DNA of 8,164 nt, from positions 1-8,164 of the forward strand of contig CANRFE010000059.1 of assembly GCA_947629805.1 (NCBI GenBank), in the 5' to 3' direction. This DNA comes from an uncultured Clostridia bacterium (GTDB lineage Bacteria > Bacillota > Clostridia > TANB77 > CAG-508). The first letter of the stretch is position 1. Every line of letters starts with the position of its first letter. The notes below the pieces were generated by a model. The model ran no database searches. It saw nothing but the letters and a program-made list of their open reading frames with translations, and was not told the DNA's origin. A program made the translations under genes and the position numbers. Shown here in pieces: positions 1-5,314 of this stretch.

Positions 1-1
1 T

Positions 2-77
2 TGGAGCTACTGGGCAGAATCGAACTGCCGACCTACAGGTTACGAATCTGTTGCTCTACCAACTGAGCTACAGTAGC
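2..77 (-). tRNA. tRNA-Thr, anticodon CGU
   Basis: On the minus strand the sequence folds as a full 76-nt cloverleaf ending in an encoded CCA. It has a perfect 7-bp acceptor stem (GCTACTG/CAGTAGC), D-arm GCTC...GAGC with AGTTGGTA in the loop, anticodon loop TTCGTAA, variable loop AGGTC, and T-arm GGCAG-TTCGATT-CTGCC. The anticodon CGT reads the threonine codon ACG. One oddity is that the pair closing the anticodon loop (31-39) is an A-C mismatch, where related threonine tRNAs normally have A-U. The gene stands alone in the window and its terminator lies beyond the left edge. Confidence 0.95.
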
Positions 78-90
78 GTTTTCTTGTGTT

Positions 91-119
91 ATTATACCTT
101 GTTTCTATTGATATGTCAA
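91..119 (-). promoter_or_regulatory. Sigma-A promoter of the tRNA-Thr gene
   Basis: Read on the minus strand, a perfect -35 TTGACA (119-114) and a perfect -10 TATAAT (96-91) are separated by exactly 17 bp. Transcription should start near 84-85, a few bases before the mature tRNA 5' end at 77. This is a full-consensus promoter, as expected for a highly expressed stable RNA. Confidence 0.9.
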
Positions 120-148
120 TGTTTTATTATTTTTATTTTAGAAATTTA

Positions 149-178
149 TTGCATTTATATACAAATGTATAATATAAT
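149..178 (+). promoter_or_regulatory. Probable sigma-A promoter of the VanW gene
   Basis: A -35-like TTGCAT (149-154) and a perfect -10 TATAAT (173-178) lie 18 bp apart, about 45 bp before the start codon at 223. A second TATAAT at 168-173 overlaps, so the exact -10 is uncertain. Together with the tRNA promoter this explains the 78-222 gap, which holds two diverging promoters and nothing else visible. Confidence 0.55.
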
Positions 179-222
179 ATTGAAGTATATTTAAATCATT
201 ATTTTTTAGGGAGGATTTTCAA

Positions 223-1017
223 ATGAAAACTTTCAAAAATCTATTTCTGTTTCTAGTAACGGTTTCCTTTTTCTTTCTATTTTCCTTTACTGTCTATGCA
301 GCAGAGGATATTTCTACTACCCAAGAGGAAGAAACCACATCATCTATTAATGGTGCAGATGCTACTCCACGGAATTGCAAGCAATTATCTGTAAGAGAAG
401 AGCCTTCTTCTTCTTCCAAGTTAATTGTTACAATCCCTTTTGGGGAACATTTCACTGTAATAGAACAAATTGGTAAATGGTTTAAGATAGAATACCAAAG
501 CTTTTCTGGCTTTGTTTTCTGGAAATATCTATCTTTTACCGAAGAAGAAATAACAGAAGATTCCAATTTAATAGGAAATTCTATTATTCACTATACTTCT
601 AGTCAAAATCGAGATACAAATATTCGTATTGCCTGTGAAACGATTAACGGAATTATTTTAAAACCAAAAGAAGAATTTCGATGGAGTCATATTATTGGGC
701 AAACCACTGTTGAAAAAGGTTACTTAGAAGCTCCTGTTATTGTAAACAAAAAAACAGTACCTGGTTTAGGTGGCGGAGTATGCCAAGTTAGTACAACTAT
801 CTACAATGCTTTATTAGATACTGCCATTACGCCTACAGAATTACATCATCATAGCATTGGTTCTGCTTATGCCAAACAAGATGCAACTGTTGCTTATGGT
901 AGTAAAGATTTCGCTTTTGTGAACACTTATGATTTTCCCATTAAAGTAGAAGCTTATAGTTATAAAGCAACTGTATTTGTCAATTTATATCACGTAGATG
1001 AGCTAGAAGAGCAATAG
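223..1017 (+). CDS. Secreted SH3b-VanW domain protein
   Basis: A 264-aa exported protein. ATG 223 is preceded by AGGGAGG at 208-214 with an 8-nt gap. Residues 1-26 form a signal peptide: K2 and K5, then a very hydrophobic stretch ending VYA, with cleavage probably after A26. Residues about 47-105 are a bacterial SH3 domain (VREEPSSSSKL...GFVFWKYL), a fold commonly used to bind cell wall. Residues about 120-258 are a VanW domain, recognised by the hallmark GLGGGVCQVSTTIYNA (181-196) with Cys187, followed by a His cluster (208-210). VanW domains were named from an accessory gene in vancomycin-resistance clusters, but their biochemical role is unknown and most copies have no link to resistance. 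Many clostridial relatives pair VanW with G5 or peptidoglycan-binding domains; here an SH3b takes that place. It probably acts outside the membrane on or near peptidoglycan. It is monocistronic and convergent with the operon at 1077-4829. Confidence 0.9.
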   Translation: MKTFKNLFLFLVTVSFFFLFSFTVYAAEDISTTQEEETTSSINGADATPRNCKQLSVREEPSSSSKLIVTIPFGEHFTVIEQIGKWFKIEYQSFSGFVFWKYLSFTEEEITEDSNLIGNSIIHYTSSQNRDTNIRIACETINGIILKPKEEFRWSHIIGQTTVEKGYLEAPVIVNKKTVPGLGGGVCQVSTTIYNALLDTAITPTELHHHSIGSAYAKQDATVAYGSKDFAFVNTYDFPIKVEAYSYKATVFVNLYHVDELEEQ

Positions 1018-1050
1018 AAAAAGAGGGTATTCCATATTGGGATACCCTCT
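1018..1050 (-). terminator. Intrinsic terminator of the hydrolase/cohesin operon
   Basis: Arms 1042-1050 and 1022-1030 (AGAGGGTAT/ATACCCTCT, extended by a further GG/CC) form a GC-containing hairpin. On the minus strand it is followed by a run of five to six T. It lies 27 nt past the stop of the gene ending at 1077 and abuts the VanW stop codon. On the plus strand the hairpin is followed by AAAAATGG, so it is a poor terminator for the VanW gene, for which no better candidate is visible. Confidence 0.8.
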
Positions 1051-1076
1051 AAAAATGGCTTTACACATTTCTTTCC

Positions 1077-2585
1077 TTAAAAATGTTTTCCTCTTTTGTT
1101 TTTATTTTCTTCTATATCATTATCTATAAAATAATCAATTTTCGATTTTTTATTTTCTGTATCTATTTCTTCTTTGGAATTTTCTTTTTCTTCCTCTTCT
1201 CCTAAATTGTCTTCAAATTCATCATTTTCATCGTTCTCTTGGTTTCTGTGTTTGATTGTATAAACAATAACAAGAACCAAAGCTAAAAAGATAACAATTG
1301 CTAAAACAATGTACAAATAAAAATTAATATCCATAGAAAACTGTTTTTTCGCTACATCTTCTTGTAAGGCTATTTTATTTACTTTAATTTGATACGTAAC
1401 TTTTTTACTTCCATCTTGAGAAGATACTATAATAGTAATAACGTTTTCGCCGTCTTTTAAGTCTTCGTTTCCTATTATTTCTACTGTTGCGTTTTCATCG
1501 TTAGCTGTTGCCTCTATTTCTAGTTTTGTTACTTCTTCTACTTGAATGGTATATTGGTATACTTCTGGTTGAAACATTTCTTCTATGTCTGTATCTTTAA
1601 TTTTCAAAGATTGTAAAGCAAGGTCTACTTCTTTTTCTAATCTAGTTACTTCAATCTCATAAATTTTTACTGTTCCATCTTCGGCACTTACAGATATCGT
1701 TACCGTATTTTTCCCCTCTTTTAAATTTTCATTTCCACCAATACTAATAGTTGCTTTTTCATCTTCTGTTTCCGCTTCTATAGTAAGAGTGGTAACATCA
1801 TTTGTTACTTGCGTTGCATAAGATAATGTTGAGGAAGAAAAAGAAGGTACTAACTCTTGATTCTCTATAGTTAAAGATTTTAAATTTGCATTGCTAGATT
1901 TTTCTTCTTCTACAACTGGTTTGGTGGTTGTTAAATAATCCGATGAAATATAAGCTGTTTTTCCATTATAGGTTACTTTGCTCCATCCATTACTTCCCTT
2001 CCCTATTCTTACAATTTCTTTTCCTTTTTGTAGAGTTCCTAATACTTTACTAGAAGTAGTATAACTTTCTCTTACATTCACGGTATCTTTTGCATACACG
2101 GTTTCATTAACATCTGTAAAGGTTGGCTCTGGAGTAGTAGTTGTTGGTGGTGGATTTGGTTGTGTCACTGTTTTTGCCTTTACGGTTACCGTTGCTGTTG
2201 CTGTTGAAGATTCTACTGGATTTCCTTCTTTATCTGCCATATCTTTTGAAAAAAATACGACTTTATAAGTTTTTGTTTCTGTTACATTGGGAACTTCAAA
2301 AGTATAGGTTGCTAATCCATTCGTTTTATTTTCTTGCGTTGCAAAGGCTACTAAAGAACCATTTACGGTTCCTCCTGTAACACTTTTTAATGTAAGTCCA
2401 TCATTAGATTGAATATCAATTGCTCCTGAGGCTACTCCTTCTTGACTATTTACTGTTATCGTTATGGCAGAATCTCCAGAATTAACGGTGGGATCATTAG
2501 TAGTAATTCTTGCAAAAGATTTTCCATTTAATACAATAATAAAGAATATTATGAAGAAAAGAACATATCTTATTTTTTTTCTCAT
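1077..2585 (-). CDS. Membrane-anchored cohesin-like / SH3b / cadherin-like surface protein
   Basis: A 502-aa type I membrane protein. Residues 1-25 are a signal peptide (MRKKIR, hydrophobic core, cleavage near SFA25). Residues about 26-138 are a beta-rich domain with a cohesin-like pattern: an opening strand, NSGDSAITITV (35-45), a central GLTLKSVTGGTV, and a closing SSTATATVTVKA strand. A Pro/Thr linker (139-158) leads to one SH3b (about 160-220: VNVRESYTTSSKVLG...AYISSDYL). Two consecutive cadherin-like beta-sandwiches follow (about 232-316 and 323-404), sharing GNENLKEGKN / GNEDLKDGEN and ...DGTVKIYEIEV / DGSKKVTYQIKV. Residues about 431-454 are a transmembrane helix, followed by a 48-residue, strongly charged, Glu/Asp/Asn/Lys-rich cytoplasmic tail. 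ATG 2585 lies 3 nt after the stop of the dockerin-bearing hydrolase, so the two are co-transcribed. The likely role is a surface anchor that binds the dockerin of that hydrolase. The SH3b, cadherin-like and membrane assignments are secure; the cohesin call is moderate, and another Ig-like fold is the alternative. Confidence 0.85.
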   Translation of the reverse strand: MRKKIRYVLFFIIFFIIVLNGKSFARITTNDPTVNSGDSAITITVNSQEGVASGAIDIQSNDGLTLKSVTGGTVNGSLVAFATQENKTNGLATYTFEVPNVTETKTYKVVFFSKDMADKEGNPVESSTATATVTVKAKTVTQPNPPPTTTTPEPTFTDVNETVYAKDTVNVRESYTTSSKVLGTLQKGKEIVRIGKGSNGWSKVTYNGKTAYISSDYLTTTKPVVEEEKSSNANLKSLTIENQELVPSFSSSTLSYATQVTNDVTTLTIEAETEDEKATISIGGNENLKEGKNTVTISVSAEDGTVKIYEIEVTRLEKEVDLALQSLKIKDTDIEEMFQPEVYQYTIQVEEVTKLEIEATANDENATVEIIGNEDLKDGENVITIIVSSQDGSKKVTYQIKVNKIALQEDVAKKQFSMDINFYLYIVLAIVIFLALVLVIVYTIKHRNQENDENDEFEDNLGEEEEKENSKEEIDTENKKSKIDYFIDNDIEENKNKRGKHF

Positions 2586-2588
2586 TGT

Positions 2589-4829
2589 TTATTCTACACC
2601 CCCTAAATTCTTTTGTATTTCTATATCCGTTAAACCAACATATTCTCGTAATATAACGGTGGAATCTGCTGGTGTAACTTTTCTATCATTATTAACGTCT
2701 ACTGCTAATTTAACAACATCGGATAACTTCGTTAGTCCTACATAAGCCCTTAATATAACGGTGGAATCTGCTGGTGTAATTTTTCCATCTCCATTCACAT
2801 CTCCCAATTTTACTACAGTGTAATCTTTATCCTCTATAGCAACTTTATAACCTGTTCCCACATTGCCCGTTGTAACAACGTTTCCATCTGGTTTCTTTAT
2901 GGTAATAGTTGTATTCGAATATTTTTCTTTAATTGCCTCTACTGTAGTAGCTGGCTCACACATTAAGTTTTCCCCTTCTAATTTGAAATTATCATTCTTC
3001 ATGTTATTCTGTGGATTGGTTTCTGGTTTTGCTTCTACATTGGAAGGAACTACTTCTATATATTGTTCTCTTGCATCTCCTCTTGCAATATAACCTTGTA
3101 TACCATTTGCTGTTACTATTTTATCCCATGTATAACCATTAGCATCAGAAACTCCTGCTTGTGTTCTTGTTAAAATATCTCCTTTATCTAAATAAGTTAA
3201 CACTTTTTGATTGGTTCCTGGAGCTTCTCTTACTTTTAAGCCAGAATTACAAATTACTTTAATCACTTCTGTTTTTATAGCACCCGTATTATCGGTATTT
3301 AATTGTATGTATTTTTGTGCCACATAACCTTGTCTTCCATCTGCTAATTTTATTCTATCCCAGGTATAACCATCTAGATTATATTTTCCTTTTTCTATTC
3401 TTGTTGCCATTTGTCCTTGAATTAACATCGTAACAATACTTGTTCCAGTAAGTCCTGGTCCATTTCTTAAATTAACAGAAGTATTTGCCACAACCGTTTC
3501 ATTACAATTGGTAATATCTGCTACTTCTACAATATAATTACGTGCCATATACCCCTTAGTTCCATCTGGCAAAACAACTTTATCCCAATAATAATTATCT
3601 TTCTTTGTATTTGCTATTTCTATTCTAAGTAAAGTATCCCCTGTATTTACTGTTGCAATTTTATTAGCAGAAATACTAGCACCGTTTCGAATAGCTACTT
3701 TATCTCCTTTTACTTTAATATTTTGCGTTACAATGGCACCATCTGCTGGTTCTTGGCAAAAAGTTTCTGGCATATTTTCATAAACTGGTATAATAAATTC
3801 AAATGGACTTTCAAATACACCTAACTCTTTATAGGTATCTCTTGGTTTTGCACTTTCTGTAATACAAGCGGATACATTTTGCATATATTGGAAATAGTAT
3901 AAAGTTCCATCCGAATTATCTACATCAAATTTTTGTAAATATAAAGTATCTTGTCCATCATTAATATAATTACTTGCTAAAATTTTAGTTCCTGCTTTAA
4001 TAGATTTTTCTGGATCTGTCCATCCATTTGCTTTTGCATAGTTTAAGCCATTAGCAATTACTTCGCTATTTACTTTGCCAGATGCTTTAATATTTAAAAA
4101 GTTATAATATCCAACATAACCGTCATAAGTTCCAGTTGCTGTACTACCTGGTGTAGCACCAGCTCCCTGTTCTTGCCTAATTCGGGAAGCCAAGTGATAA
4201 GGACTAATTTTTGCCTCTTCTGCTGCTTCATAAATAATTTGTGCATAAGATTTATCTAATGTTGCTTTTGTTCCATCTGTTTTGGTGTACGTTACTTTCT
4301 CTCCTTGCATATAGCCAATATTAGCAATAATTTTTTGTACTCCTTCTAAGGTTTGAATTTCGCCATTATAAGACAAATTTTCAAATTGGAAAATATAAGT
4401 ATCATTTAGCCAATTTCTTGGATCCATATAATAAGAAACGGCTGCTTCGGAAGCACACCTCCACGAACTTCCTCCATGTGGTGTTTCTCCACATACGCTA
4501 CATTTCCATGCACTAGACCTGCTAGCTGGTACTACATTTCTTCCATGATAAGCACTTGTTTCATTTTTAATAACTTGATACCAGTCTAAACCTGTATAAA
4601 AAATAGTAAATTTCCAAGTAGGATGATTTTTTTTTAGTTTTTCAATCAAGTCTTTATACCCTGGATAAGAATCTATTTTATCGGAATAACTTTCCCTTGT
4701 TTGTGCTGCTAATACTACATTTGGAGTCATAGATAAGAAAAAAGTATAAGCTAGTAAAGTTATCATAATTCCTATAATTCCTAATCTATTCTTTTTCTGC
4801 TTTTGGCTATTTTGCTTCTTACTAAACAC
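2589..4829 (-). CDS. Secreted glucosaminidase-like autolysin with three SH3b domains and a dockerin
   Basis: A 746-aa cell-wall hydrolase starting at GTG 4829, placed 9 nt after a perfect AAGGAGG; the upstream in-frame TTG at 4850 lies before that site and is not a credible start. Residues about 15-41 are a signal peptide (KKNR, hydrophobic core, cleavage near VLA). Residues about 50-155 are an N-terminal region ending YYMDPRNWLND, containing CSVC...C at 110-125. Residues about 160-335 are a glucosaminidase (GH73-type) domain: SPYHLASRIRQEQGA, with Glu220 the likely catalytic acid, then GYYNFLNI and the ANGLNYAKANGWT...GTKILASNYI region. GH73 enzymes cut the N-acetylglucosaminyl bond of peptidoglycan. 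Three SH3b repeats follow (about 370-437, 443-510, 518-593), then a linker, a small beta domain (about 618-674) and a duplicated Ca-binding dockerin (675-736). It is first in a two-gene operon with the cohesin-like membrane protein. Substrate specificity cannot be read from sequence. Confidence 0.9.
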   Translation of the reverse strand: MFSKKQNSQKQKKNRLGIIGIMITLLAYTFFLSMTPNVVLAAQTRESYSDKIDSYPGYKDLIEKLKKNHPTWKFTIFYTGLDWYQVIKNETSAYHGRNVVPASRSSAWKCSVCGETPHGGSSWRCASEAAVSYYMDPRNWLNDTYIFQFENLSYNGEIQTLEGVQKIIANIGYMQGEKVTYTKTDGTKATLDKSYAQIIYEAAEEAKISPYHLASRIRQEQGAGATPGSTATGTYDGYVGYYNFLNIKASGKVNSEVIANGLNYAKANGWTDPEKSIKAGTKILASNYINDGQDTLYLQKFDVDNSDGTLYYFQYMQNVSACITESAKPRDTYKELGVFESPFEFIIPVYENMPETFCQEPADGAIVTQNIKVKGDKVAIRNGASISANKIATVNTGDTLLRIEIANTKKDNYYWDKVVLPDGTKGYMARNYIVEVADITNCNETVVANTSVNLRNGPGLTGTSIVTMLIQGQMATRIEKGKYNLDGYTWDRIKLADGRQGYVAQKYIQLNTDNTGAIKTEVIKVICNSGLKVREAPGTNQKVLTYLDKGDILTRTQAGVSDANGYTWDKIVTANGIQGYIARGDAREQYIEVVPSNVEAKPETNPQNNMKNDNFKLEGENLMCEPATTVEAIKEKYSNTTITIKKPDGNVVTTGNVGTGYKVAIEDKDYTVVKLGDVNGDGKITPADSTVILRAYVGLTKLSDVVKLAVDVNNDRKVTPADSTVILREYVGLTDIEIQKNLGGVE
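2597..2604 (-). promoter_or_regulatory. Ribosome-binding site inside the end of the upstream gene
   Basis: AGGGGGTG on the minus strand lies 11 nt before ATG 2585. It falls within the last codons (Leu-Gly-Gly-Val) of the dockerin protein. With only 3 nt between stop and start, this arrangement favours translational coupling of the two proteins. Confidence 0.65.
2622..2807 (-). other. Type I-like dockerin module (two F-hand repeats)
   Basis: The C-terminus of the hydrolase encodes two 34-residue-spaced repeats, GDVNGDGKITPADSTVILR and VDVNNDRKVTPADSTVILR, each followed by AYVGL or EYVGL. Each has the D-x-N-x-D...D calcium-loop pattern at positions 1, 3, 5 and 12 and a following helix, as in dockerins. 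The second loop has Asn-Asp-Arg where the first has Gly-Asp-Gly. The positions that usually set partner specificity (10-11 of the loop) are Pro-Ala in both repeats, so either repeat could contact the partner. The preceding GTGYKVAIEDKDYTVVKL segment commonly sits just before dockerins in such proteins. Confidence 0.88.
2649..2779 (-). repeat. Exact 29-bp direct repeat inside the dockerin gene segment
   Basis: Positions 2649-2677 and 2751-2779 are identical over 29 bp and offset by 102 bp (34 codons). They encode the shared TPADSTVIL stretch of the two dockerin repeats. The identity includes third codon positions, which suggests a recent duplication or gene conversion rather than protein-level constraint alone. 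Confidence 0.9.
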
Positions 4830-4838
4830 TTTTCTTTT

Positions 4839-4845
4839 CCTCCTT
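4839..4845 (-). promoter_or_regulatory. Ribosome-binding site that sets the GTG start of the hydrolase
   Basis: AAGGAGG on the minus strand, 9 nt before GTG 4829. It lies immediately downstream of the in-frame TTG at 4850, so translation from that TTG would begin upstream of its own ribosome site. The GTG is therefore the supported start. Confidence 0.85.
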
Positions 4846-4884
4846 AGCAATTTTTCTTATTTCTTTTGCTTTTTTGTCGATTTG

Positions 4885-4914
4885 ATTATATCATTTGCTG
4901 TCTTTTATCGTCAA
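4885..4914 (-). promoter_or_regulatory. Sigma-A promoter of the hydrolase/cohesin operon
   Basis: On the minus strand, -35 TTGACG (4914-4909) is followed after 18 bp by -10 TATAAT (4890-4885), which is preceded by TGA, giving an extended -10 (TGnTATAAT). Transcription should begin near 4878, leaving a leader of about 50 nt with no obvious riboswitch. A strong vegetative promoter argues that the operon is expressed during growth. Confidence 0.8.
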
Positions 4915-4957
4915 TAAAATTCACAAAACTTACAAAAATGTAATATTTTAGTAATAT

Positions 4958-4993
4958 AAAAAATCTTATACTTTTTTCGTATAAGATTTTTTT
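4958..4993. terminator. Intrinsic terminator after the Cys-rich miniprotein gene (hairpin works both ways)
   Basis: Arms 4961-4971 (AAATCTTATAC) and 4979-4989 (GTATAAGATTT) pair perfectly around a TTTTTTC loop and are flanked by A and T runs that extend the stem. Read on the minus strand the hairpin is followed by six T, about 30 nt past the miniprotein stop at 5022. It insulates that gene from the hydrolase promoter just downstream. A seven-T run on the plus strand would also stop antisense transcription. Confidence 0.8.
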
Positions 4994-5021
4994 ATGTTCT
5001 TATTTTGTTCTAGCAACAACA

Positions 5022-5183
5022 TTATCCTCTATTACAACCGCATCCGTTTCCAAAGTTTGTAAATAATAATAAGAAAATAATAAGAAAGAATAATATTTCA
5101 CTATCACAGCCACCAAATAAGTTATTAAACACCCCTCCATTGTTGCCACAACCACAGCCACAATTTCTTACTTCTTCTTGCAT
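5022..5183 (-). CDS. Small Cys/Gly-rich single-pass membrane protein
   Basis: A 53-aa protein, start ATG 5183 chosen because AAGGAGGGA (5199-5191) sits 7 nt upstream; a longer reading to 5225 would start before that site. Residues 7-13 are NCGCGCG and the protein ends GNGCGCNRG, giving six cysteines (8, 10, 12, 26, 48, 50) in Cys-Gly alternation at both ends. Residues about 29-43 (EILFFLIIFLLLFTNF) are a short hydrophobic membrane segment. Similar tiny CGCG proteins with one hydrophobic segment occur in Clostridia without known function; I recognise the type, not a named family. The paired Cys clusters could bind metal or crosslink, which is inference. The gene is monocistronic, has its own terminator and is divergent from the U32 gene. 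Confidence 0.75.
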   Translation of the reverse strand: MQEEVRNCGCGCGNNGGVFNNLFGGCDSEILFFLIIFLLLFTNFGNGCGCNRG

Positions 5184-5213
5184 TTTTGTTTCCCTCCTTT
5201 TTATTTTATAGGA

Positions 5214-5239
5214 TATAGTATGCAATTTTTCTTTTTTAT
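5214..5239 (-). promoter_or_regulatory. Candidate sporulation-type (sigma-E/K-like) or weak sigma-A promoter of the miniprotein gene
   Basis: On the minus strand CATACTATA (5222-5214) fits the CATAnnnTA -10 of mother-cell sporulation sigma factors, with ATA (5239-5237) 14 bp upstream. The same region can be read as a poor sigma-A promoter (TTGTAA, 18 bp, CATACT). The short motifs in AT-rich DNA make this weak. Confidence 0.3.
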
Positions 5240-5248
5240 GTTACAATA

Positions 5249-5265
5249 AAATTACATTGTAATTT
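5249..5265. promoter_or_regulatory. Palindrome between divergent promoters, possible operator
   Basis: AAATTACA-T-TGTAATTT is a perfect inverted repeat with 8-bp arms and one central base. It lies between the divergent miniprotein and U32 genes. A 1-nt centre is typical of sites for dimeric Fur/PerR-type or MarR-type regulators, but the sequence does not match a consensus I can name. AT-rich DNA gives such palindromes by chance at some rate. Confidence 0.35.
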
Positions 5266-5314
5266 CAATAAATTATTTTCCCTTATAAAAATTTCTAGAA
5301 AGGAAATAAAAAAT

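Noticed and set aside
223..1017. VanW gene as a vancomycin-resistance determinant
   Set aside because: No vanA/vanB-type ligase, vanH, vanX or vanRS gene is nearby. VanW domains are widespread in Clostridia without resistance.
2141..3093. Plus-strand open frames opposite the operon (2141-2380, 2464-2745, 2863-3093)
   Set aside because: They lie antisense to well-defined domains, lack ribosome sites and have composition expected of antisense translation. The same holds for minus-strand frames at 294-566, within 6042-6575 and at 7285-7491, and for the plus frame at 7827-8114 opposite the RNHCP gene.
1077..4829. Part of a true cellulosome gene cluster
   Set aside because: There is no glycoside hydrolase for plant polysaccharide, no carbohydrate-binding module and no multi-cohesin scaffoldin. 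The enzyme looks like a peptidoglycan hydrolase.
4827..4850. TTG 4850 as the start of the hydrolase (753 aa)
   Set aside because: The only good ribosome site, AAGGAGG at 4839-4845, lies downstream of this TTG and correctly spaced for GTG 4829.
5184..5225. ATG 5225 as the start of the miniprotein (67 aa)
   Set aside because: The extension reads through the AAGGAGGGA ribosome site that serves ATG 5183, and it overlaps the candidate promoter. The added residues look like translated AT-rich leader.
5251..5263. BlaI/MecI/CopY-type operator (TACAnnTGTA)
   Set aside because: The arms match, but the centre is one base rather than the two in that consensus.
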